A stretch of 30,109 bases of DNA from Paraktedonobacter sp035294465 (GCA_035294465.1 DATGKW010000010.1:1-30109), one strand, 5' to 3'; numbered from the stretch's first letter, positions 22,266-28,821 are shown. Numbers and translations: made by a program. Notes: a model not told the origin generated them from the letters alone.

Positions 22266-22508
22266 ATGTTGCATCTCTCACCCGACATCTATTTGCACTC
22301 ATCAGAAGATCTTCCAGAAGATGACGTTGATCGGCTATTTAAGAAGCTTCACAGGCTGGAGCCGCCTGGCGATATAGTAAAGCAGCTTCTTGAGCGTATC
22401 AAGCACTTGCCCAGAGCGCAACGCTACGAACGCCTTCCATCCCGGTCTGACGCTAATGAGCAAAGTGCGCCCGAAGAGACAGAGGATTATTCCAATACAG
22501 CGCAGTAA
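22266..22508 (+). CDS. Small sigma-partner protein, 80 aa (copy 1), unknown
   Basis: This 80-aa acidic protein has the core 'DLPEDDVDRLFKKLHRLEPP' followed by 'GDIVKQLLERIKHLP', a pattern shared with the 76-aa protein at 23391. There is no membrane helix, no Cys/His zinc motif and no signal peptide. The 'PPGxxxxxxLxRIKxLP' segment resembles the juxtamembrane amphipathic helix of anti-sigma factors, so it may be a minimal soluble anti-sigma or sigma modulator (inference). It follows the sigma gene by ~95 nt and its ribosome site lies in a 15-bp stem. The C-terminal ~30 residues are polar and probably disordered. No named family was recognised. Confidence 0.75.
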   Translation: MLHLSPDIYLHSSEDLPEDDVDRLFKKLHRLEPPGDIVKQLLERIKHLPRAQRYERLPSRSDANEQSAPEETEDYSNTAQ

Positions 22509-22521
22509 TGCTCCTCTCCTG

Positions 22522-22625
22522 CCTTAGAATTTGCTAAGAAGGGTAAAAATTCGCTGAGAAAGCGGGAAATCTGGGCGACTCCTCTTTAGTTTCTGCTTAG
22601 AGTTGCTTACAGCGGGGCTTATAAA
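22522..22625 (+). promoter_or_regulatory. Phased heptad array and promoter of ECF sigma gene 2
   Basis: Heptads start at 22522 (CCTTAGA), 22533 (GCTAAGA), 22553 (GCTGAGA), 22595 (GCTTAGA), 22605 (GCTTACA) and 22617 (GCTTATA). The last three have exactly the 10- and 12-bp steps seen before sigma gene 1 and end in TATAAA (22620-22625). The shared core TTTCTGCTTAGAG marks the duplication. Confidence 0.6.
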
Positions 22626-22688
22626 GGTTGTAATTCTTATCTGAGCAGGTTACGCTACAGGCAGGTAATAGAAAGAGGAGAGAAACAC

Positions 22689-23309
22689 ATGCAATTACGA
22701 GAGCATGCAAGAGGCCATCATAGAGAGATAACCGATGGCATACTGGCTCAGCAAACATTGGCAGGAGACCAGGAAGCTTTTACCAGGCTCGTACAGCGCT
22801 ATAGCAGCTCTCTGTTCAGTTTCATCTGTCGTTTCCTGAACGACTACGATGCAGCCTCAGATATCCTGCAACAGGTTTTTACTCAGCTGTATATCTCATT
22901 GCCCAACCTGCGCACGGGTGAGCCGCTCAAAGCCTGGCTCTTCCAGGTCGCGCGCAATCGCTGCCTGGACGAACTGCGCCGCAAGCGCGTGATTCATTTT
23001 TCAGAACTGCAAGCCCCTGGAGAGGACGAGGAACTTTCGCCCCTGGCGATTATCCCGGATAACAGTCCGCTGCCCGAAGATGTAGCGGAGCGCCACGATT
23101 TACAGGACATGCTCCAGCGAGCTATCAATGGCTTGCCTCCCAAGTTTCGCGCGGTCGTACTCCTGCGGTATGCCTCTCAGCTCAGTTTCTCAGAAATCGG
23201 GCGGGCCTTACAGATGCCGGAGGCCACCGCGAAAACGTACTTCCAGCGGGCCAAGCCACTTCTGCGCGCAGCGCTCAGGTTTGAACTTTCGACACCTGTA
23301 GTCAATTGA
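22689..23309 (+). CDS. ECF-type RNA polymerase sigma factor (copy 2)
   Basis: This 206-aa paralogue of the 21552 gene has the same region 2 ('SSLFSFICRFLNDYDAASDI', 'KAWLFQVARNRCLDELRRK') and region 4 ('LPPKFRAVVLLRYASQLSFS', 'EIGRALQMPEATAKTYFQRA'). Differences are concentrated in the first 20 residues, the acidic linker and the last ~12 residues, so core and promoter contacts are largely conserved while regulation may differ. AGAGGAGAG lies ~8 nt before the ATG. Long stretches are also identical at DNA level, for example around 22935-22980 against 21795-21840, indicating fairly recent duplication or gene conversion. Confidence 0.92.
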   Translation: MQLREHARGHHREITDGILAQQTLAGDQEAFTRLVQRYSSSLFSFICRFLNDYDAASDILQQVFTQLYISLPNLRTGEPLKAWLFQVARNRCLDELRRKRVIHFSELQAPGEDEELSPLAIIPDNSPLPEDVAERHDLQDMLQRAINGLPPKFRAVVLLRYASQLSFSEIGRALQMPEATAKTYFQRAKPLLRAALRFELSTPVVN

Positions 23310-23322
23310 GCTTCAATGAAAC

Positions 23323-23384
23323 TTCCCTCCTGTTCTGTGCGTATTCCATACGAAGCGACGTCATAGCAACGGAATAAGAGGGAA
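23323..23384 (+). promoter_or_regulatory. RBS-region hairpin before partner gene 2
   Basis: TTCCCTC (23323-23329) pairs with GAGGGAA (23378-23384), and TATTCC (23342-23347) pairs with GGAATA (23371-23376). It is the counterpart of the hairpin before partner gene 1, with different loop sequence but the same position over the ribosome site. Confidence 0.6.
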
Positions 23385-23390
23385 AGAGGT

Positions 23391-23621
23391 ATGATGTGTA
23401 TTATATCGCGCCCGGCCCCGGCGGATTATCAACCGGAGGACGACATTGATAAACTATTTCACCGTTTATCTCAGCTCGAACCTCCGGGTGAGCTTACCAC
23501 GCGTATCCTTGCGCGCATCAAGCAATTGCCTGCCTCGCCCGCGCCAATGGCCCAGGCGGACGAACCGGTTGAGGATCTGGATTCTCTCACGACGCGCAAC
23601 GAGAGGCAGGACCCCTCGTAA
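23391..23621 (+). CDS. Small sigma-partner protein, 76 aa (copy 2), unknown
   Basis: This is the paralogue of the 80-aa protein at 22266, sharing 'EDDIDKLFHRLSQLEPPGEL' and 'TRILARIKQLP'. The N-terminal ~12 residues and the polar C-terminal tail differ from copy 1, while the central ~35 residues are conserved, which points to a functional helical core. There is no transmembrane segment. The gene follows sigma copy 2 by ~80 nt with an RBS-region hairpin between. Two adjacent ATGs (23391, 23394) are possible starts, and GAGGGAAAGAGG lies just upstream. Role as anti-sigma or sigma-binding modulator is inferred only from position and co-duplication. Confidence 0.75.
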   Translation: MMCIISRPAPADYQPEDDIDKLFHRLSQLEPPGELTTRILARIKQLPASPAPMAQADEPVEDLDSLTTRNERQDPS

Positions 23622-23626
23622 ATGCA

Positions 23627-23818
23627 TCAGGAAGCAATCTGCTCAGAAAGCCTCCCATTGGTCACTAACCAGCGAATAAACTCCAGCCGGCGCTTATCGA
23701 CAACCTCCCGCAACCTTTCTCGCTCCGCGTAATCCTGGCGGAGCTTGCTCAGACGCTGTACTTCTCCCTCTGCGAAGCCACCTTTACGCAAAATTTCACG
23801 ATCATCCTTGCGGTCCAT
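23627..23818 (-). CDS. Small charged coiled-coil-like protein, 63 aa, unknown
   Basis: This 63-aa protein ('MDRKDDREILRKGGFAEGEV', then 'QRLSKLRQDYAERERLREVV') is highly charged and helical, with no membrane helix. The start at 23818 is chosen because a perfect AAAGGAGGT lies 7 nt upstream; the longer frame (8 codons more) overlaps the neighbouring stop. It follows the receiver gene closely (24 nt), so the two are probably co-transcribed. I do not recognise the family. The Arg/Glu pattern fits a dimeric helical adaptor. Confidence 0.78.
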   Translation of the reverse strand: MDRKDDREILRKGGFAEGEVQRLSKLRQDYAERERLREVVDKRRLEFIRWLVTNGRLSEQIAS

Positions 23819-23841
23819 AGTTTGTACCTCCTTTATAGCCA

Positions 23842-24297
23842 CTAGGGTGTCATGTCCAACATGCGCTCAATACGCTTGAGAAGTGTTTGGATAGGATAGG
23901 GTTTGGGCAAGTGATCAAGCGTTGACCGCGTTTCGCCACAAGTGCGAAGATACTTCTGCGCCGTTGCTTCCGCGCTGGTCAGCAGAACTGGGGTCGTGGA
24001 TGTGCCAGAGTAAGCACGCAGGGCTTTCAACACATCCCAGCCGTTCACCGCGCCGGGCAGATCAAGGTCCAGCAGGACCAGGTCGGGGACGATCTCTCGT
24101 AGAGTGCTGAGGGCCAGTTCGCCGCTTTCAACCAGTGTCACAACATAGCCACAGGCCATCAAGACACCCATCTCGAGGGCGGCCAGCGAGGGCTCATCCT
24201 CCACCAGGAGAATGTGTCCACGAACGGCCCTGCCCATAGCTTTCTCCACAGCCGGCCCGGTACCTGCGCGCTCGCACGTCTGGTTGGCGGTTTTCAT
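23842..24297 (-). CDS. Stand-alone response-regulator receiver protein
   Basis: This is a ~151-aa CheY-like protein with one REC domain and no output domain: 'HILLVEDEPSLAALEMGVLM', the phospho-acceptor aspartate in 'LVLLDLDLPGAVNGWDVL', a conserved Thr/Ser in 'PVLLTSA', and lysine in 'LPKPYPIQTLLKRIERML'. A ~25-residue N-terminal extension precedes the domain. The ATG at 24297 has AGGA close upstream; an ATG at 24315 is an alternative with a weaker site. No kinase lies beside it. It pairs with the 63-aa gene downstream and probably works through protein contact. Confidence 0.88.
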   Translation of the reverse strand: MKTANQTCERAGTGPAVEKAMGRAVRGHILLVEDEPSLAALEMGVLMACGYVVTLVESGELALSTLREIVPDLVLLDLDLPGAVNGWDVLKALRAYSGTSTTPVLLTSAEATAQKYLRTCGETRSTLDHLPKPYPIQTLLKRIERMLDMTP

Positions 24298-24514
24298 ATC
24301 GTCCTCACCATTCAAGCGCTCAGAGCCTCCTTCCTTGTATGCTCAGTATGCCCACAACCGCGTTAGTATCCTTATGCCGGCCTCGCAAAGAGCGATCATG
24401 CTCTCTCTTTCGCCAGAGCCGGAGAGGAAAGAGGTCGTTGCGGCTCTCATCTCGCAGGCGCTTTACGAACTGTCTACTTTAAGAATAATAGTAGCAGAGA
24501 TTGGGTGAGAATAC

Positions 24515-24575
24515 TGTGAAAATCCCCGCGACGTTTGTGAACATTCTGTGAAAATTCTCTCGTTTTTGTGAAAAT
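24515..24575 (+). repeat. Phased direct repeats TGTGAA(A/C)AT (iteron-like)
   Basis: Copies start at 24515, 24536, 24547 and 24567, with steps of 21, 11 and 20 bp, i.e. near whole helical turns. They lie in the ~875-bp region between the receiver gene and the replication initiator gene. Helix-phased direct repeats next to a rep gene resemble iterons. Confidence 0.5.
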
Positions 24576-24710
24576 CTGTTCAGGGAAAAGCTCTGCTCTG
24601 AGAAAAGCTGTGCAAACGAAGAGCGGGAAAGGGATGGAAGCCGGAGGCTTCTTTGCCACAGAGGGCCTTTCAAGCAAATCTTTCCTCTATCTGATCAGAC
24701 CATATATTAC

Positions 24711-24742
24711 ATACAAGAATATCATTTGGTGGCCTCTTGTAT
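24711..24742. promoter_or_regulatory. Inverted repeat ATACAAGA-N16-TCTTGTAT overlapping a -10
   Basis: Perfect 8-bp arms lie at 24711-24718 and 24735-24742. The right arm overlaps TATAGT (24740-24745), a possible -10. The surrounding DNA is A/T-rich. It could be an autoregulatory operator of the downstream rep operon. Confidence 0.5.
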
Positions 24743-24750
24743 AGTAAAAA

Positions 24751-24790
24751 TGTGGATGATTATCCTGGATAGGAGCCAGGATTATCCGCA
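24751..24790. other. Two near-consensus DnaA boxes, inverted
   Basis: TGTGGATGA (24751-24759, 8/9 to the reverse-strand box) and TTATCCGCA (24782-24790, 8/9 to TTATCCACA) face each other. Between them lie a second GATTATCC-type copy and the inverted repeat ATCCTGG/CCAGGAT. Confidence 0.45.
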
Positions 24791-24841
24791 GAATACAAAG
24801 AGAAAATAAGCAGCATAGATCAAAAAAGAGAGGAGCCGAAG

Positions 24842-25063
24842 GTGAGCATCACGTCAGCGAGAGAACAAACGAGATTTTCTTTGCATCCTGCTGTCCTGAC
24901 ATCTGGTCGAACTTCTGACTATGAGGCGATGAGCAAGCAAGAGAGGAGTGGGGGGAAACAGGAGATGTGGAGTCCCACAGTGCCAGCTGGGAACTCCACA
25001 CACGCGCGAGGCTCGATCTCTGGGAAAACGAACCCCGATCAAATACCCATAGATCCACTATAA
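24842..25063 (+). CDS. Possible short leader ORF, 73 aa, doubtful
   Basis: A GTG-initiated frame has a good AGAGGAG 6-7 nt upstream. The product is polar and low-complexity and resembles nothing I know. A strong hairpin (24966-24977 with 24988-25000, one bulge) lies inside it. It may be a leader or simply untranslated DNA before the initiator gene. The remaining bases to 25172 hold a small AGCCC/GGGCT hairpin (25075-25088). Confidence 0.25.
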   Translation: MSITSAREQTRFSLHPAVLTSGRTSDYEAMSKQERSGGKQEMWSPTVPAGNSTHARGSISGKTNPDQIPIDPL

Positions 25064-25172
25064 CAGCCCATACAAGCCCAGGCGGGCTGAGAACAGGCAC
25101 AACGCGCTGGAATGAAATGAGGAATGAGAGAAGCTGCGGTCTGGCTTCTCTAAAAGATGGAAAGGCGAGATC

Positions 25173-26321
25173 ATGAACGAGACAGCCACAAGCTTTGCCG
25201 GCTTTGACTCCCCAACCGCGCAGTACTTTCCTTTGCCCAATAGCTGGGTGAATGTCTGTGCGCAAATCACCAACCTGGCTGAACTCAAAGTACTTACCTA
25301 TGTCGCGCGACACACCTGGGGCTACCACGAGTATGACGTTGCCCGGCCGTTCACGCTGGATGAGTTCATGCGGGGACGCAAACGCCGCGATGGCTCCCGC
25401 ATGGATCAAGGCACAGGTCTGAGCAGGCAAGGAGTGGTAGATGGTCTGCAACGCGCCCTGGCCGACGGCTACCTGATCTGCGAGGCCGACGAAACCGACC
25501 GGGGACGTATCAAAAAATGTTATCGGCTCAAGATGCGTGAGGAGCAGACATCTGCTCCCGCTCCAGCAGTCAGCAAGGCCGACGCTAGCAGTCAGCAAAA
25601 CAGACACCAGGTGTCAGAGATGCAGACTTCAGAGGTCAAGCATGGAGATACCAGCAGTCAGCACAGCAGACAGCAGCAGTCAGAAGCGCAGATCGGAGAA
25701 GTCAACAAGGTAGATTCCAGCGGTCACGAACATAGACCTCGATCAGAGAAAGACACTCAAGAAAAACACCCGAAGAAAAAAACGTATGAGCAACAGGGGA
25801 AGAAAGACACGTGCGAAAAACAGGCGATGGACGCACATGCCCCTTCTCTCTCAGCAGAAGCTCAGGTGGTGTATGACGCGTGGTGCAGCCTGTTTACGGT
25901 CGAGGTACCGTTGACACCAGCGAATGCTAGAGCTGCTCAGGCGCTGGCGCGGCCGGTTGCCAGGTGGGCGCAAGAGCTGGCGATCACACCGACAGAGCTG
26001 CTCCGGCGGATGATCCACTGGCTCTACGAGACGGACAAAACAGGGTATTATCAGCGCGGGGTGAAGTTGCCCGATCTGGCGCGCGAGTTTGAGGCATGGC
26101 AAACAGCCCAGGAACGCAAGATGCGCAAGAAGTCCGGGCGGAGGCCGGTGCCAACGCTGCACGAGGACCCGTACAGCCTCGCCGCTCTGATCGCCGCGCA
26201 GAACCCGCGTTACTTTGCCGAGTCGCAGGAAGCTCAGGAGGAGCCGTCTGGTCTCGCAGCCCTCATGGCTGCACAGAAGAGCCGTTACTCTACCACACAG
26301 AAGGGAGATGAACAGGAATGA
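25173..26321 (+). CDS. RepO/DnaD-like replication initiator
   Basis: This is a 382-aa protein. Residues ~15-120 form a winged-helix domain like those of phage replication O proteins and plasmid initiators ('FPLPNSWVNVCAQITNLAEL', 'KVLTYVARHTWGYHEYD', 'TLDEFMRGRKRRDGSRMDQG', 'TGLSRQGVVDGLQRALADGY'). A polar linker follows (~130-215, three 22-aa repeats), then a helical domain (~225-315, 'VVYDAWCSLF', 'PVARWAQELAITPTELLRRM'). The tail holds two 'LAALxAAQ-x-x-RY' repeats. It is expected to bind origin DNA and recruit the helicase loader. The stop overlaps the loader's ATG (ATGA), so the two are coupled. Such genes occur on plasmids, phages and as chromosomal relics. Confidence 0.8.
   Translation: MNETATSFAGFDSPTAQYFPLPNSWVNVCAQITNLAELKVLTYVARHTWGYHEYDVARPFTLDEFMRGRKRRDGSRMDQGTGLSRQGVVDGLQRALADGYLICEADETDRGRIKKCYRLKMREEQTSAPAPAVSKADASSQQNRHQVSEMQTSEVKHGDTSSQHSRQQQSEAQIGEVNKVDSSGHEHRPRSEKDTQEKHPKKKTYEQQGKKDTCEKQAMDAHAPSLSAEAQVVYDAWCSLFTVEVPLTPANARAAQALARPVARWAQELAITPTELLRRMIHWLYETDKTGYYQRGVKLPDLAREFEAWQTAQERKMRKKSGRRPVPTLHEDPYSLAALIAAQNPRYFAESQEAQEEPSGLAALMAAQKSRYSTTQKGDEQE
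25569..25763 (+). repeat. Tandem 66-bp coding repeats in the initiator linker
   Basis: Three units (25569-25634, 25635-25700, 25701-25763) encode V-x-x-x-D-x-S-S-x-x-x-R-x-Q-x-S-E-like peptides of 22, 22 and 21 aa. They are degenerate, so an old slippage expansion is likely. Confidence 0.6.
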
Positions 26322-27115
26322 AGCAGGAGAAGACGATGAGTGGGCCGCTGGTGCCTCTTCCCAAACCCTGGCAACCTTCGGGCGAAGTGCGTTGTCCGGT
26401 CTGCCGGGATCAGGGTTGGTTGCGACGCGACGTGCCGCCTGGGCACCCGCTGTTTGGCAAGATTGTGCGCTGCGCGTGCCAGCAGGAAGGAGACACTGGC
26501 CGGTTGCGCGCTCGCACCTTCTGCTGGCTGGGCGCGAACGAGGAGCAGGTGCGCGAACTACAAGCGCTGACTTTCGCCTCGTTCAAGCCACAGGCCAACG
26601 GCCAAGACGTACTCGAAGCCTATACGCGCACGCGCCGCTATGCTCACGATCTCAAGCAAGATCAGGTCACGGGGCAGAGGAACCTCTTGCTGCTTGGCCC
26701 CTATGGCGTGGGCAAAACCCATCTGGCCTGCGCCATCCTCAATGAAGCCCGTCAGGCAGGCGTCGGCTGTCTCTTTCTGAGCGGCAACGAGTTCTTCCAG
26801 AAGCTCTACGACTCCGATTTTGACGAGAACCTACTCAAGCAGGCCATCGAGACCTCGCTGCTCTGCCTGGACGACCTGGACAAGATGCAGCTCAAAGGCG
26901 ACGGCTCGTACCAGAAGGCAACGCTGTTCACCCTCTTCAACCAGCGCTACCTGACCCGCCGCCCGGTCATCATCACGGCCAATAAGGACGACGATTGGCA
27001 GAACTGGCTGCACGGAGCGATCCTCTCGCGTCTCTTTGGTCACGCCGAGGTCATCGGTATGCAGGGGCAGGACTATCGGCTGATCCAGGCTATGCAAAAG
27101 AACGGCATCGGGTAA
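26318..27115 (+). CDS. DnaC/DnaI-like helicase loader ATPase
   Basis: This is a 265-aa AAA+ protein. Residues ~25-55 hold a zinc-finger-like 'CPVCRDQGWLRRD' followed by 'VRCACQ'. Residues ~105-250 carry Walker A 'LLGPYGVGKTHLACAI', Walker B 'LLCLDDLDK' and a sensor region 'PVIITANKDDD', then 'ILSRLFGHAEVIGMQGQDYR'. The arrangement matches DnaC/DnaI loaders that place the replicative helicase on origin DNA. Its start overlaps the initiator stop (ATGA) and an internal GGAGAAG may help reinitiation. With the upstream initiator and the iteron/DnaA-box region it makes a compact replication module. No helicase, partition or mobility gene is seen alongside. Confidence 0.88.
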   Translation: MKQEKTMSGPLVPLPKPWQPSGEVRCPVCRDQGWLRRDVPPGHPLFGKIVRCACQQEGDTGRLRARTFCWLGANEEQVRELQALTFASFKPQANGQDVLEAYTRTRRYAHDLKQDQVTGQRNLLLLGPYGVGKTHLACAILNEARQAGVGCLFLSGNEFFQKLYDSDFDENLLKQAIETSLLCLDDLDKMQLKGDGSYQKATLFTLFNQRYLTRRPVIITANKDDDWQNWLHGAILSRLFGHAEVIGMQGQDYRLIQAMQKNGIG

Positions 27116-27142
27116 TCTGGCGGTATTGGACGCACGGCGCTC

Positions 27143-27172
27143 TTGACAAACGATAGTAGGGCGACCTACTAT
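27143..27172 (+). promoter_or_regulatory. Promoter with palindromic operator before cupredoxin gene
   Basis: TTGACA (27143-27148) is followed after 18 bp by TACTAT (27167-27172). The spacer and -10 are covered by the perfect palindrome ATAGTAGG-GCGA-CCTACTAT (27153-27172), a position where a bound dimer would block transcription. Confidence 0.65.
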
Positions 27173-27189
27173 TCGGAGAAAGATGTGAG

Positions 27190-27270
27190 ATGGCTGTACG
27201 CTTTGGCAAGGAAGCGCTGCCTTTCGTTGCGGCAGGCTGCCTCGTGCGAGACGCGCACGGAGAAGGTTAG
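27190..27270 (+). CDS. Possible 26-aa leader peptide
   Basis: A 26-codon frame ('MAVRFGKEALPFVAAG', then 'CLVRDAHGEG') lies between the operator and the cupredoxin gene. GGAG is 11 nt upstream. It may be chance. Confidence 0.2.
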   Translation: MAVRFGKEALPFVAAGCLVRDAHGEG

Positions 27271-27303
27271 GGACGTTCCCCTTGAAAGGGCTTGAGGAAA
27301 ATG

Positions 27304-27735
27304 ATGCATCTGACCAGGCGACAACGGGAATGGGGACTTGTTTGCCTGCTCATTGTCGGCGCAGTACTCTTCAGAATCATACTCGCGGTGACGGCGAATG
27401 CAGCAAACGCGGCAAATCAGCAGACTTCCGTCAATACTACCGGCCTTCCGCTCCAAAGCGGGCGGGTCACGGTCAGCATCTCCAACAAACTGTATCATCC
27501 TGCCACACTGCTGGTCACCGCTGGTACTACCGTCACCTGGGTCAACCATGACCCGATGGCTCATACAGTGACCCAGGGGGCGCACGCGTCCGCTACTCCT
27601 CACGGTTTTGCGAGCGGCGTTCTGGCCTCCGGCCAGTCCTGGTCCTATACCTTCCGCACGCCCGGTACCTATACCTACACCTGCCTCTTTCATCCAGATA
27701 TGAATGGCGCTGTGGTCGTGAAACAGCAGACGTAA
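27304..27735 (+). CDS. Secreted plastocyanin/azurin-like blue copper protein
   Basis: This 143-aa protein has an N-terminal signal/anchor helix ('WGLVCLLIVGAVLFRIILAV', AN-A region after it) and a cupredoxin domain: 'VTVSISNKLYHPATLLVTAG', 'TTVTWVNHDPMAHTV' (first His ligand), and 'GTYTYTCLFHPDMNGAVVV', which supplies the Cys, His and Met ligands. It should carry a type 1 copper for electron transfer on the outer face of the membrane. The start at 27304 (or ATG at 27301) follows GAGGAAA; the frame opens earlier at a TTG that lacks a ribosome site. The palindrome-covered promoter upstream suggests regulation, perhaps by metal or redox. Confidence 0.9.
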   Translation: MHLTRRQREWGLVCLLIVGAVLFRIILAVTANAANAANQQTSVNTTGLPLQSGRVTVSISNKLYHPATLLVTAGTTVTWVNHDPMAHTVTQGAHASATPHGFASGVLASGQSWSYTFRTPGTYTYTCLFHPDMNGAVVVKQQT

Positions 27736-27796
27736 TGCGCCCCTTTTCTTCTTTTTCCCTCAAGCTCCAGACCAGCCGAGGAGAAATGATGCATGA

Positions 27797-28390
27797 TCAG
27801 TACACAATACGGACAATTGTGCCGATGGGTGCCCAGTGGTAGAGCCAGCGAGCGGCGCGGAGCGACATGGAGACGCAGCCATGCGAGCCTGGCTCCCAGC
27901 CATAGACGGGATCACGGTGCAGGCGATTCGTGCCGCGACCGAACACGGTGCGCCACCAGGCATCGTGCAGGAAGTAGCCTGGCTTCCACTCTAAGGCGTA
28001 GTTGATGTGCGTCGGCGGGTACCAGTAGCGTGAACGGCGAGGAAAGGGCGAATGAAACGTGATCTGGCGGAACCTGGCATAGATGCGATACCTGCCCAGC
28101 GGCGTAGGCAGAGCAGGCTGGCCCGTCGTAACCGGCGCGCTGAAGACCAGATGCCCGTGCCGATAGGCATACAGCCGCTGCCGAGACAGGCTGACCACAA
28201 TCACTTTGCCCCGGCCTCGCCACCTGGCTACCTCCACCGATGAAGCAACCGCGCTCATCGCCTGATTTCTGACCATCTTCACCTGCGCATGAGCGCTTGT
28301 ACGGAATACAAACGAGCCGCAAATCAGGCCAAGAGCCAGCAGCAGAGCTACCAGCCCGGCGCGGCCTATCGCCTGAAGAGGCTTTCTCAT
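27797..28390 (-). CDS. L,D-transpeptidase (YkuD domain), secreted
   Basis: This 197-aa protein has a signal peptide ('LVALLLALGLICGSFVF' to 'SAHA') and a YkuD catalytic domain (~60-197): 'KVIVVSLSRQRLYAYRHGHL', 'TPLGRYRIY', and the active-site block 'EPGSHGCVSMSLRAARWLY' with nucleophile C172. These enzymes make 3-3 peptidoglycan cross-links or anchor proteins to the wall. A Trp/Tyr-rich insertion (~115-145, 'RYWYPPTHINYALEWKPGYF') precedes the catalytic loop. AAGGAGT lies ~6 nt before the ATG. It converges with the cupredoxin gene and is otherwise alone. Confidence 0.92.
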   Translation of the reverse strand: MRKPLQAIGRAGLVALLLALGLICGSFVFRTSAHAQVKMVRNQAMSAVASSVEVARWRGRGKVIVVSLSRQRLYAYRHGHLVFSAPVTTGQPALPTPLGRYRIYARFRQITFHSPFPRRSRYWYPPTHINYALEWKPGYFLHDAWWRTVFGRGTNRLHRDPVYGWEPGSHGCVSMSLRAARWLYHWAPIGTIVRIVY

Positions 28391-28478
28391 ATGCTACTCC
28401 TTCCATCGATAAAACTACGGATTTCTCATTTGATTATATCTATGCCATAATGCTGCTAGATAGAAATATATAGACTAT

Positions 28479-28730
28479 TTGAGAGCGTATCTGGTTTTCG
28501 TCCTGCCTTCGAGCAGTAATACACGGCTATACACGCCTGAAGACGCTCTCATAGATAATCTCAACAATCACATTTGCCACCCCTGGACCCACATAGAGAG
28601 CAAGCAGCTTCTTGATAGCGTAAACCTTTGCAATCAACTCATCCGCACTATCAACATGAATACCCTGAACCGCATAGCGAAGGCTCTGGATATACCCGTA
28701 ACCGAACTGATTGAAGACGTTCCCGAATAA
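28479..28730 (+). pseudogene. Possible decayed XRE-type HTH regulator (C-terminal remnant)
   Basis: In the gap 28391-28821, the frame ends with 'NMNTLNRIAKALDIPVTELI' and an acidic tail, a classic XRE/HTH_3 C-terminus. The residues before it do not form the expected helix-turn-helix, and the frame begins at a TTG with no ribosome site. It looks like a degraded gene. The rest of the gap holds A/T-rich DNA and a hairpin TCGCCGG/CCGGCGA (28744-28750/28761-28767). Confidence 0.4.
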
Positions 28731-28821
28731 CGAGGGATAAGGCTCGCCGGGACCACGTGACCGGCGATATGATATGATGCAGGCAAAAAGAAGTTTCCCA
28801 TCATTCACAGGAGGCCAGAGC

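Noticed and set aside
21294..22625. Heptad repeats as a CRISPR array
   Set aside because: The repeats are 7 bp with 10-40-bp steps and no spacer structure or cas genes; they fit protein-binding sites.
24849..25607. 252-aa minus-strand frame across the initiator gene start
   Set aside because: It is antisense to the well-supported RepO-like winged-helix domain, and its product lacks recognisable motifs.
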